Assembly: GCA_000697665.1 (NCBI GenBank)
Contig: KL197710.1
Location: 815,425-879,424 of the forward strand
Direction: 5' to 3'
Origin: Jaapia argillacea MUCL 33604
Lineage: Eukaryota; Basidiomycota; Agaricomycetes; Jaapiales; Jaapiaceae
Length of the DNA: 64,000 nucleotides
Part shown: piece after piece, positions 46,134 to 56,477 of the stretch
How the letters are laid out: the number at the start of each line of letters is the position of its first letter
How positions within the stretch are numbered: position 1 is the stretch's first letter
Notes under the pieces: generated by a model
The model's input: the letters and a program-made list of their open reading frames with translations, nothing else
The model's database searches: none
What the model was told of the DNA's origin: nothing
Translations under genes and position numbers: made by a program

Positions 46134-47848
46134 GACTTTGTAAAAATTGGAGGGCGCTAGTCAATAGCAAGATGAAGGGAAAGAGAGGAGTGTATCGCAG
46201 CCTCGCAGGAGGACGAGGATATTACAAGACCGTGTGGATGATCGTGGTCCGCGGTCGCTGGCAGTGCAGTGCAAAGCGGTGTGTGGAGACGGCGGCTACG
46301 CAGAAGCAGCCATAACCGATTTGTCTCGAACAGCCTTTTACGGCCGTTTTGCGAAGTCCCTCCTGCTCCATATCTTTGCCAGAAACTACTTGGTTGACTG
46401 CTTATGGCTTGTGATACTCCGTCATATGTCTCGGTCGACACTCATAGGGCCCCAATTCACTCGTGTTTATTATCATTCCACCGATTATTCAAAAGAAAAG
46501 GAAAACATGCCACGCCTGTTCCTCCTGTGCTGTACCCATCTCGTGGTTCTCCATAATATCGTCTGATAGACATTCGAGGATGTGAGGCTGCCCCGAACCT
46601 CCTGGGAACAGGCTGGCGTCCCAATCCTGACTATTGCTTAAACCTGCTTTCCTTCTAATGCCTTTGACTTAGAAACGAGACACACGCTCCCGACCAGCAA
46701 CAGTCGTTCTGTGTAATGGGACATCTGACGTCGTATAGGTATCGTCGTCTCTCGACAGCACCATCCAGCGTTGCGTAATTGGTGCGCAGCTGACTCTACG
46801 CTGATGGCTTCTCAGACCGGCAGTTACTAAACATATCCCCACTGCCTCGAATTCGAGTGACCATACCTCTGGTGTCTATCGCACGTAACGCGGGGAATAG
46901 TCACCGTGACTGCATCTTGGGCTGACTCAACCTGAGAGCAGGTGTCTGATAAGTACGTGGTAGCCGCCTCTCCAATGTGATTGACACAAGGAAAGATATG
47001 GATACAGGAAAATCCCCTCGACATCTGCATCCACTCCAAGTCAAACCCACGTCTGGAGAGCCCTACCTCCGCCTGCCAAGCCCTCATGGAAACATAATAA
47101 TCACTCCACCTCGGCCAACGGATGTCGAAGCCATTGTTGAATCCTTGAGCGATTCACGAGTCTGGCCCAAGCTCGCGAGCGTTCCGCATCCGTACTTGCC
47201 GAGACACGCCCAATGGTGGCTCGGAGAAGCCAAAGAGACGTCCGACAACGTCTTACGAGAGCTCGAAGAAGGGTTTCAAAATAGGGGTGGCACCGAATTG
47301 CCGTTCGTTGGAGGTTGCCCCGTGCATAGTTTGAGGGAGGTGAAAGAAGACGGGGAAGAGGTATTTATCGGTGATTGTAGCATTGTCAGGGGGGATGATA
47401 TGGAGCTAGGTGAGGAGGCGGCCAAGGTGAACGCGGAGAAGCCAGTTGGAGATCCTGAGATCATATGGGCCATCGGAGGTAAGTACAATCAGAGCGGATC
47501 CGGTTGAAGGTCAATCAATGACACCGTTTGACAATTGTTGCAGATTACCTCGCGCCCAGCCATCATGGCAAAGGAATTATGACTGCAGCTGTGCACACCA
47601 TAATTCATGATTGGGCCGTTCCAAGGATGAACACACATCGGATCCGAGTGTCGACTTGCAAGGGGAACACTGGAAGTGTCAGAGTGTTCGAGAAGAACGG
47701 GTTCCGGTTGATCGAAACGAAGGAAGACTTCTTGACCATAACGGCGGAGGGGAGAGAGGGGGGTCCTCCGATGAGTTTGCACGACTTGGAATGGCGTAGG
47801 GAGAAAATTTTGGACTGATGGGAAGAGATATGTAGCGCATACCCCATT
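46028..47848. repeat. Tandem unit 1 of 3 (palI 5' end + intergenic + GNAT gene)
   Basis: The unit begins inside palI exon 1 near GAAAATGGTTTTGAAG and runs through the divergent intergenic region and the complete GNAT gene to its 3' flank. Units 2 and 3 repeat the same order with scattered substitutions and small indels. Boundaries are good to about ten bases. Confidence 0.85.
46998..47818 (+). CDS. GNAT-family N-acetyltransferase, copy 1
   Basis: Two exons (46998-47478, 47544-47818) give 251 residues. The start MDTGKSPRHLHPLQVKPT was chosen because it is shared in position by all three copies. GNAT features include NIIITPPRPTDVEAIVESLS, FVGGCPVHSLREV, EIIWAIGGDYLAPSHHGKGI (the HHGKGIM loop fits the acetyl-CoA P-loop Q/RxxGxG/A), MNTHRIRVSTCKGNTGSVRV and FEKNGFRLIETKEDFLTIT. 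This arrangement resembles the RimJ/RimL-type GNATs that act on protein or small-molecule amines; the substrate is unknown. It is divergent to palI about 865 bases away. Confidence 0.88.
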
Positions 47849-47849
47849 G

Positions 47850-47955
47850 GAGAAAATGATTTTGAAGTATGGGACGGAGAATGATACAACAGCAAGAAGA
47901 TAGTTGCGATTAGAGTGACCAGAAAGCCAGGGGTAGTAGGGCGGATGGTTCCCAT
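47850..47955 (-). pseudogene. Truncated palI 5' end, copy in unit 2
   Basis: The first roughly 35 codons of palI exon 1 are recognisable (MGTIRPTTPGFLVTLIATI), including the original start codon. Compared with the parent there is a one-base loss in AGCAAGAAGATAG against AGCAAGGAGAATAG, so the frame shifts after LIATI, and the sequence ends at the junction with the 3' flank of GNAT copy 1. No full PalI can be made. Confidence 0.85.
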
Positions 47956-48769
47956 GACTTTGTAAAAATTGGAGGGCTCTAGTCAATAGCAAGATGAAGG
48001 GAAAGAGAGGAGTGTGTCGCAGGAGGAATGCAAAGCAAGACGGTACGTGGAGACGGCGGCTACGCGGGAGCTCTATCTCGAACAGCCTTTTGCGGCCGTT
48101 TTGCGAGATCCCTCCTGCTCCGTGTCTTTGCCGGAAACTACTTCGTTGAGTGCTTGCGGCTATGTCTTGGTCGACACTCATAGGGGACCCCAATTCTTTT
48201 CATTCCGCGGATTATTCGATTATTCGAAACGAATATTATAAAGATGCGTCACGTATGTACCTCCGAATCCTGTACCACATCTCTTGGTTCTCCAGAATAT
48301 ATTTGAAAGATATTCGAGGATGTGAGGTTGCCCTGAACCTCATGGGGACATGCTGGCGTCCCCATCTCGGATAGTCTCCTTGCTTGGAACTGGTCTCCTT
48401 TCAATGCCTTTCCGACGATCTGGTTGACTTAGAAACGAGACACATGGTCGCAACCACCAACAGTCGTTCAGTGCGATGAGACATCTGGATAGGTATCGTC
48501 GTCCTCGACAGCACTCTCCAGACTTGTATGATTGGGCGTAGCTGACTCAACGCTGATGGCTTCTCAGGTCCGGATACTAAACATATCCTCACTGCCTCAA
48601 AAGGTCGTTCTCCACGGAATTCGAGTGACCCCGTACCTCTCGGTGTGTCGCACGTACACGGGGAATAGTAACCGTGACTCCAACTTGGGGTGACTCAATC
48701 GGAGAGCAGCTGTCTATAAGAACGCAGTAGCTTTCTCTCTAATGTGATGACACAACGAAAAGATACAAC

Positions 48770-49585
48770 ATGGACACAGGAACATCCACTCAACATCTGC
48801 GTCCACTCCAAGTCAACCCTACGTCTGGAGAGCCCTACCTCCGCCTGCCAAGCCCTCATACAAACATTATAATCACTCCGCCACGGCCAACGGATGTCGA
48901 ATCCATGGTTGAACAACTGAGCGATTCACGAGTCTGGCCCAAACTCGCGAGCGTTCCACATCCGTACTTGCCGAGACACGCCGAAGTGTGGGTCGGAAGA
49001 GTCAAGGAGGCGTCCGACAATATTTTGCGAGAGCTCGAAGAAGGGTTTCAAAATAGAGGTGGCACGGCATTGCCGTTCGTTGGAGGCTGCCCCGTGCATA
49101 GTTTGAGGGAGGTGAAAGAAGACGGGGAAGAGGTATTTATCGGTGATTGTAGCATCGTCAGGGGCAGGCATCTAGAGATAGGTGAGGAGGCGGCCAAGGT
49201 GAACGCGGAGAAGCAAGTTGGAGATCCGGAAATTATATGGGCCATCGGAGGTCAGTCAGAGCGGTTCCATTTGAAGGTCAATTAATGACATCGTTTGACA
49301 ATTGTTGCAGATTACCTCGCGCCCAGTCACCATGGCAAGGGAATTATGACTGCGGCTGTGCGTACCATAATTCAGGATTGGGCCATTCCAAGGATGAACG
49401 TACATCGGATCCGGGTGTCAACTTGTAAGGGGAACATTGGAAGCGTCAGAGTGTTCGAGAAGAACGGGTTCCGGTTAATCGAAACCAAGGAAGATTTCTT
49501 GACCATAACGGCGGAGGGGAGAGAGGGGGGTCCTCCGATAAGTTTGCACAGCTTGGAATGGTGTAGGGAGAAGATTTTGGACTGA
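48770..49585 (+). CDS. GNAT-family N-acetyltransferase, copy 2
   Basis: Two exons (48770-49250, 49311-49585) give 251 residues, the same length as copy 1. The second exon differs from copy 1 at 8 of 91 residues by my reading (for example AVRTIIQDWAIPRMNVH against AVHTIIHDWAVPRMNTH); the SHHGKGIM acetyl-CoA loop is unchanged. The intron donor is GTCAGT rather than GTAAGT. No stop or frameshift is visible, so the gene looks functional. Substrate unknown. Confidence 0.87.
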
Positions 49586-49623
49586 TTTTAGGAGGAAGAG
49601 ATATGTAGCGCATACCTTGATAT

Positions 49624-49733
49624 AGAAAATGGTTTTGAAGTATGGGACGGAGAACGATACGACAGCAAGGAGAATAGTTGCGATTGGAGTGACCAGAAAG
49701 CCAGGGGTGCATAGCAGGGCGGATGATTCCCAT
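49624..49733 (-). pseudogene. Truncated palI 5' end, copy in unit 3
   Basis: Start codon and first codons of palI remain (MGIIRPA), but a four-base insertion (GCAT in AGGGGTGCATAGCAGG) shifts the frame right after them. Downstream the DNA is still almost identical to palI exon 1 until the junction near 49624. The one-base loss of unit 2 is absent, so the two truncated copies broke independently after duplication. Confidence 0.85.
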
Positions 49734-50517
49734 GACTTTGTAAAAGTTGGAGGGCGCTAGTCAATAGCAAGTTGAAGGGAAAGAGAGGAGTGTGTCGCAG
49801 GAGGATATTACGGGACCGTGTGGATGATCTGGGTCCGTGGTCGCTGGCGGGGCAGGGCAAAGCGGTGTGTGGACGGTGGCTACGCAGAAGCAGCCATAAC
49901 CGATTTATCTCGAACCGCCTTTTACGGCCGTTTTGCGGGATCCCTCCTGCTCCATGTCTTTGCCAGAAACTGCTTTGTTGAGTTCTTACGGCTTGTGATA
50001 CTCCATCATATGTCTCGGTCGCCACTCATAGGGGACCCCAATGCTTTCTTGTTTGTTTTTATTCCGCGGATTATTCGATTATTCGAAAAGAAGAAAGACG
50101 TGCCCACGCCTGCACCTCCTGTACCACTCTTGGTTCTCCAGAATATCGTTGAGAGATATTCGAGGATGTGAGGTTGCCCCGAACCTCATTGGAACAGGCT
50201 GGCGTCCCCATCTGGACGGTCTCCTTGCTTGAAGCTGGTGCCCTTCTAACGTCTTTCCGACGATCTGGTTGATCTGGAAACGGTCCCGACCACCAACTGT
50301 CGTTGAGTGCGATGAGACATCTGGATAGGTACATATCGTCGTCCGATAGCTTCTCACGTCTGGCAGATACTAAACATATCCTCACTGCGTCGAATACCTC
50401 CGTCTATCGCACGTAACACCTGGAATAGTAACCATGATGGGATGACTCAATCTGAGAGCAAGTGTCTGATAAGAACGCGGTAGCTTCGTCTCCAATGTGA
50501 TCGACGCAAGGAAGGAT

Positions 50518-51324
50518 ATGGATACAGGAACATCTCCTCGACATCTGCATCCACTCCAAGTCAACCCCACATCTGGAGAACCCTACCTCCGCCTGCCAAG
50601 CCCTCATACAAACATCATAATCACTCCACCACGCCCAACGGATGTCGAAGCCATGGTTGAACTCATGGGCGATTCACGAGTCTGGCTCCAACTCGCGAGC
50701 GTTCCACATCCGTACTTGTCGAGACACGCTGAGGTGTGGCTCGGAGGAGTCAAGGAGACGTCCGACAGCGTCCTACGAGAGCTCGAAGAAGGGTTTCAAA
50801 ATGGGGGTGGCACGGAATTGCCGTTCGTTGGAGGTTGCCCCGTGCGTAGTTTGAGGGAGGTGAAAGAAGATGGGGAAGAGGTATTTATCGGTGATTGTAC
50901 CATCATCAGGGGCAGGGATGTAGAGATAGGTGCGGAGGCGGCCAAGGCGAGCGCGGAGAAGCAAGTTGGAGATCCGGAAATAATATGGGCCATCGGAGGT
51001 CAGTACAGTCAGAGCGGTTCCATTTGAATGTCGATCGATGACACTATGGTTGCAGATTACCTCGCGTCCAGTCATCATGGCAAAGGAATTATGACTGTAG
51101 CTGTGCGCACCATGATTCAGGATTGGGCCATTCCGAGGATGAACGCACATCGGATCCGGGTGTCGATTTGCAAGGGGAACATTGGAAGTGTCAGGGTGTT
51201 CGAGAAGAACGGGTTCCAGTTGATCGGAACCAAGAAAGATTGCTTGACCTTAACGGCGGAGGGGAGAGAGGGAGGTCCTCCGATAAGTTTGGATGACTTG
51301 GAATGGTGTAGGGAGAACGTGTAG
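50518..51324 (+). CDS. GNAT-family N-acetyltransferase, copy 3
   Basis: Two exons (50518-50998, 51056-51324) give 249 residues. It has LASSHHGKGIMTVAVRTMIQ, RMNAHRIRVSICKGNIGSVR and FEKNGFQLIGTKKDCLTLTA, and ends EWCRENV, two residues shorter than the other copies with a different last few residues. The intron is also shorter. The active-site region is intact, so it looks functional, with more changes in the substrate half than copies 1 and 2. Substrate unknown. Confidence 0.87.
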
Positions 51325-51330
51325 GGTTGA

Positions 51331-51757
51331 TTTTCGAGGAATACCCTGCAGATACGAGTTCCTTGGTGGTAAAGATGTGGATATGGATCAACCACCTGAT
51401 CCTCCCGGAAATAACAGGAGATCAATGATTTCTATGGCCTCGGTATAATCTCGACGGCTGCTAGACGAGAATATCTGCAACGTTTCAACCGCGAGCAGAT
51501 GTATTTGAGGAATCCAGGCATGGTGACCGGGGGATAAGATAGATTGGAGGGTGGCGTGAGAGACCAGCCTTCCGCATCGATAAGGCCCAGCTGACTGATG
51601 ATAACTCTGAAGTAAAGTTTTCACAACAAGTCTTGCGGCCCCGTTGCTTGTACGACTCACCCCTCTCCCAACTCCCTTAAGAGCGATATCCTGAGTGGCA
51701 TCGCTCTGATCCCCCAACAACTTGTTGCATAGTGTACCCCTGTAAAAGCTAGACATC
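51331..51757. promoter_or_regulatory. Upstream region of the EF2 gene
   Basis: This 427-base stretch between GNAT copy 3 and the EF2 start must hold the EF2 promoter. A 143-residue open frame runs through it on the minus strand into EF2 intron 1; I do not treat it as a gene. No clear TATA box was seen. Confidence 0.4.
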
Positions 51758-54700
51758 ATGGTGTAAGTCCCATCTTGCGAGATCAGGGGTGTCATACTGA
51801 TGTGTTTTTTTCTCTGCAATGTAGCAACTTCACGATAGGTTAGTATCTTGCAGTTGGATCAGAAAGATCGCCTGGTTGACCATTGATATGCTCGATGTTC
51901 AGAACAAATCCGGGCCCTTATGGACAAGCCCACCAACATCCGTAACATGAGTGTTATCGCTCATGGTAAGCCTTACTGTTTGGAGTTTTGTGCGGTCTTT
52001 CTCATCGCACAAAAACCCTTGTAGTGGATCATGGAAAGTCCACCTTGACCGACTCCCTTGTCTCCAAGGCCGGCATTATCGCCGCAAAAAATGCTGGTGA
52101 TGTACGGTTTACGGATACAAGAGACGACGAAAAGGAACGTGGTATTACGATTAAATCAACAGCCATCTCCATGTACTTCGAGGTGTCCAAGGAAGATCTT
52201 TCCGCCGTGAAGCAGAAAACTGACGGTACTTTTTCCGCCTACCCCATTCACAAGATTTGATGACTGACCACTTTCACTCCTTACACAGGAACTGACTTCT
52301 TGATCAACTTGATTGATTCACCGGGACATGTCGATTTCTCTTCAGAAGTCACAGCTGCTCTCCGTGTCACCGATGGTGCTCTCGTCGTTGTCGACACCAT
52401 TGAGGGCGTCTGCGTGCAGACCGAGACTGTCCTCCGACAAGCTCTGACTGAGCGTATCAAGCCCGTCCTCGTTATCAACAAGGTCGATCGTGCTCTTCTT
52501 GAGCTCCAGGTTGAAAAGGAGGAGCTTTTCCAAAACTTCCGTCGTGTCATCGAAAACGTTAACGTCATCATTTCCACCTACAACGACCCCGTCCTCGGCG
52601 ACGTTCAGGTTTACCCTGATATCGGTACCGTCGCTTTCGGATCCGGTCTTCACGGCTGGGCGTTCACTCTTCGTCAATTCGCCAATCGTTACGCAAAGAA
52701 ATTCGGTGTTGACAAGGAGAAAATGATGGCCAGGTTATGGGGTGACAACTTCTTCAACCCCAAGACCAAGAAGTGGGCAAAGACATCGGAGGGTGGTGGT
52801 GAGCGTGCTTTTAACATGTTCGTCCTCGACCCCATCTACAAGGTCTTCGACGCCGTTATGAACTTCAAGAAGGACGCCATCGGTCCCATGCTCGAGAAGC
52901 TCGACGTCAAGCTTGCCTCTGAAGAGCGGGAGCTCGAGGGCAAGGCGCTTCTCAAGGTTATCATGCGTAAATTCCTGCCTGCCGGTGACTCCCTCTTGGA
53001 GATGATAGTCATCAGCCTTCCTTCTCCCGCCACTGCCCAGCGCTATCGTGTCGAGACTCTCTACGAGGGTCCCATGGATGACGAGTCCGCCATTGGTGTC
53101 CGTGATTGTGATCCCAAGGGTCCTCTCATGCTTTACATCTCCAAGATGGTGCCCACTTCCGATAAGGGTCGTTTCTACGCCTTCGGTCGTGTCTTCTCAG
53201 GTACCGTCCGCGCTGGTCCCAAGATCCGTATCCAAGGCCCCAACTACGTTCCCGGAAAGAAGGACGATTTGTTCATCAAGTCTGTCCAGCGTACCGTGTT
53301 GATGATGGGTCGTTATGTTGAGCCTATCGAGGATTGCCCTTGCGGTAACATCGTCGGTTTGGTTGGTATCGATCAGTTCTTGCTCAAGAGCGGCACCCTC
53401 ACCACCTCGGAAACTGCCCACAACATGAAAGTCATGAAGTTCTCCGTATCCCCCGTCGTGCGAGTCTCCGTCGAAGTCAAGAACGCCTCCGATTTGCCCA
53501 AACTCGTTGAAGGTCTTAAGCGTCTGTCCAAGTCGGATCCTTGTGTCCAGACATCAGTGTCAGAAACCGGTGAACATATCGTCGCTGGTGCTGGTGAGCT
53601 TCACTTGGAAATTTGCTTGAAGGTGTGTCTCGTTGTTTCGCCGGAGTTTCAGGAAACTGACCCATTCATCCAGGATCTCCAAGAGGATCACGCTGGTGTT
53701 CCCCTCAAGATCTCCGACCCCGTCGTCGGTTACCGAGAGACCGTCAAGGCCGAGTCATCCATTGTTGCATTGGCGAAGTCCCAGAACAAGCACAATCGTC
53801 TCTTCGTCAAGGCTCTGCCCATCGATGAAGAACTCACCAAGGCCATCGAGAGCGGCAAAGTCAGCGCCCGTGACGATTTCAAGGCCCGCGCTCGTATCCT
53901 CGCTGACGAGTTCGGTTGGGATGTTACTGATGCCAGGAAGATCTGGTGTTTCGGTCCCGAAACAACTGGCCCTAACTTGTTGGTCGATGTCACCAAGGGT
54001 GTGCAGTACCTCAACGAAATCAAAGATTCATGTATCGCAGGTTTCCAATGGGCGACCAAGGAAGGTGTGTGTGCTGAAGAGAACATGCGTGGTGTCCGCT
54101 TCAACGTGCTCGATGTCGTGGTATGTGCCTCCACCGATCGTTTTGGACTGTTGCTTAATGGGTCTACCCCTGCAGTTGCACACTGATGCTATCCATCGTG
54201 GTGGAGGGCAAATCATCCCCACAACGCGTCGTGTCTGTTACGCCGCAGCCTTGTTGGCTACCCCCGGTCTCCAGGAACCCGTTTACCTTGGTACGTTCAC
54301 TGCTATCACCTTCTACTCACATATTCTCATCCCTATCCGCAGTTGAAATTCAGTGCCCGGAGAACGCCATTGGTGGCATCTACTCATGCCTTAACAAGCG
54401 TCGTGGACAGGTCTTCAGCGAAGAGCAGAGGCCCGGAACACCGATGTTCACTGTCAAAGCTTACCTGCCTGTCATGGAGTCTTTCGGTTTCAATGGTGAC
54501 CTTCGTTCGGCGACTGGTGGACAGGCGTTCCCCCAGAGCGTGTTTGACCATTGGGAGTTGATGAACGGATGTGCGTTTTTAATTCCTTGTATCGATGGAG
54601 ATCTCGGTTGACCGTTGTTGTCCATAGCTCCTCTCGATAAGGGTAGTAAGATCGAGGAACTCGTCAGGAGTATCCGAGTAAGGAAGGGTCTCAAGGTGCG

Positions 54701-54793
54701 CCTCATCATTCTCATCTCGGCTTAAGATTCTCATGTCTCTTCTCCATCTAGCCTGAAATCCCTGCTCTTGATACCTACTACGACAAGTTGTAA
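51758..54793 (+). CDS. Translation elongation factor 2
   Basis: Ten exons (51758-51762, 51825-51838, 51903-51965, 52025-52225, 52289-53622, 53674-54120, 54176-54290, 54343-54570, 54628-54695, 54752-54793) sum to 838 residues, the normal EF2 length. The GTPase motifs are [40 protein letters not shown] and [10 protein letters not shown]. Domain II-V features include [14 protein letters not shown] and [20 protein letters not shown]; His695 there is the residue converted to diphthamide. The end DTYYDKL is typical. EF2 moves the ribosome along mRNA. The first two coding exons are only 5 and 14 bases long; reading frame and sequence ([18 protein letters not shown]) support them. Coding sequence is strongly biased to C-ending codons, as expected for high expression. 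Confidence 0.97.
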
Positions 54794-55077
54794 ACATTTC
54801 CCTATTTTGGGGTCTGTTGTACCTGTGCCAACATCGTTCACGAGCGTCGTCTGTTGTTTTGTTGTGGCAGTTACTTGAACACGAATTTGTTGTACTTTTC
54901 ACGCACTCACGATGATATTTGTTTTCACTATCGTTCACACTGGTGGTCCAAGCATAACCCAAACTCTTGTCGTGTTCGGAATGATTCATAACTTATTCGG
55001 TACCGGCTCACGAAGGGTACTTATAATGGGAAGCACCGTAGACTCAGTTCAAACATTCACTACAATCTTCCACCAAG
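54794..55077. other. Intergenic region after EF2
   Basis: About 280 bases with no gene that I can support. It should contain the EF2 3' end and the promoter of the next gene. Confidence 0.5.
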
Positions 55078-56279
55078 ATGATGGCCACGGATCACGATCT
55101 CCAACTCGATACGGCCTCAGGTGTACGGGCCTATCTTGAAGGTACCCCATTCGCCAGCGATAGTGTCACGCCGTTGGTAGGAGGGTATGGTAACTTCACG
55201 TATCGACTCTGGTTAAAGAGCCCATACGAAAATCGAAAGACAGTGGTGGTGAAGTACGGGAGGTCATTGGTGCTCACCAGAGTCAATGCTAGCCCACTTC
55301 CTTTGGCAATCGAACGTCAGGTAAGCAAGAGGAGTTTGTGGTGTGTCGTCAGCAGGTGGCTAAGGGAGAAATCTTGTAGAACTTTGAGGTAGAAGCCTTG
55401 CGGCGTGTCAGCGAGTGGCTGCCAGCCCAATCGGTAGTGCAAGTTCCACGAATCTATCTCTTCGACAAGGAGAATCATTTCATCATTATGGAGGACTGCG
55501 GAGGGGACGTAGTGACTCTGAAGAAACTGACGATGGAAACTCCTCCTCGGCCAGTCGTAGCAGAAGCAATCGGAAAAGCTCTTGGAGAATTCCTTGCTAG
55601 GCTTCACGACTGGGGAACTGTTAGCAAGGATCTCCTTGACTACTTCGATGCCCACGAGCAGGGGAAACAGATATCTGCGTTCCTCACATATGGCCGGTTG
55701 GTGACCACTATAACCGGCCAAGATAGTTTGCCAATGTTACCGAACGGCACCCTCTCTGCATCCGAAGGCAATGTGGGCGTCGTAACAAAGCTGGCGGAAG
55801 AGAGGACTCGCATTATCTTGTCCTCGCACGAGACATTCACGATGGGAGACTTCTGGACGGGAAATATTCTTGTAAGACTGGGAGGGGAAGGGGATGCTCA
55901 ATATCTTGAGCAGCTGTACGTCGTGGATTGGGAGCTAGCGAAGCCGGGCCTTGCGGGATTCGACGTCGGTCAGTTCTGCGCGGAGATGCACCTCCTCCGA
56001 CGATTCAATGACTCGGACGCGGCGCAAGATGCTGCATCGCGTACATTGTCCGCCTTCTTGTCGGCCTACCACAGCGTTCGTCCGACAGACGTCGACCTGG
56101 CTCGAACTGCCATCATCCACGCCGGTGCTCACCTTGTGGCATGGACTCCTCGCATCCCGTGGGGTGATGAGCCAAGGACAAGGGAAGTAGTTGCGGAGGG
56201 ACTCGAGTTGTTGTTGGACGGGTACCAAGGCCCGGAGAGCTCGCTCAAAGGGTCGATACTAGGAGGCTTGCTCCAGTAG
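55078..56279 (+). CDS. Aminoglycoside phosphotransferase (APH)-fold kinase-like protein
   Basis: Two exons (55078-55320, 55380-56279) give 380 residues. After an N-terminal lobe with VGGYGNFTYRLWL and VVVKYGRSL (likely ATP-site Lys) come FIIMEDCGGDVVTLKKL and GEFLARLHDWG. The APH catalytic loop reads FTMGDFWTGNILV, with Asp238 and Asn present but Met instead of the usual His before Gly-Asp; VVDWELAKPGLAGFDVGQF supplies the metal Asp264. So the chemistry could work. The C-terminal helices are typical of fungal APH and choline/MTR-kinase-like proteins. The substrate is unknown; a small-molecule hydroxyl is likely. Start could be either of the two adjacent ATGs. Confidence 0.82.
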
Positions 56280-56477
56280 TTGTAACGTATTCCTGGAACG
56301 AGCTAGACGTCGAGTAACATAATGCAGAGGGAGATTTGTCATGAGTCATTGCTGCAAACTGAGACATCGAAGCGAAGGACAAGGGTCAATACAGGGTCAC
56401 CGACGCGTCAAACTGCTCTTGTTTTCCAAGTCGAGAGGGCATCATCGGAAGGTGCAGAAACACGACTGTCCGACATC

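Larger units (their letters stand above)
47849..49622. repeat. Tandem unit 2 of 3
   Basis: Second copy of the unit: a truncated palI start (minus strand, 47955 down to about 47850), the former divergent intergenic region, and a complete GNAT gene. It joins unit 1 about 30 bases after the stop of GNAT copy 1. Confidence 0.85.
49623..51330. repeat. Tandem unit 3 of 3
   Basis: Third copy of the unit, again starting with a truncated palI 5' end and ending shortly after the stop of GNAT copy 3. Beyond it, sequence leads into the EF2 promoter. The 3' flanks of copies 2 and 3 share GATTTT and GAGGAA and then diverge, which marks the unit end. Confidence 0.82.

Noticed and set aside
46157-46441. Minus-strand open frame upstream of palI that recurs in the other units (47489-48193, 49588-50025), sharing WQRxGAGGxxQNGRKR
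   Set aside because: It recurs because the DNA unit is duplicated. Frames differ in length and run into the broken palI starts, and no domain is visible. Best read as palI 5' leader or promoter sequence, not a gene.
51388-51819. 143-residue minus-strand open frame between GNAT copy 3 and EF2
   Set aside because: It overlaps the EF2 start codon and first intron on the opposite strand, has no recognisable domain, and sits where the EF2 promoter must be.
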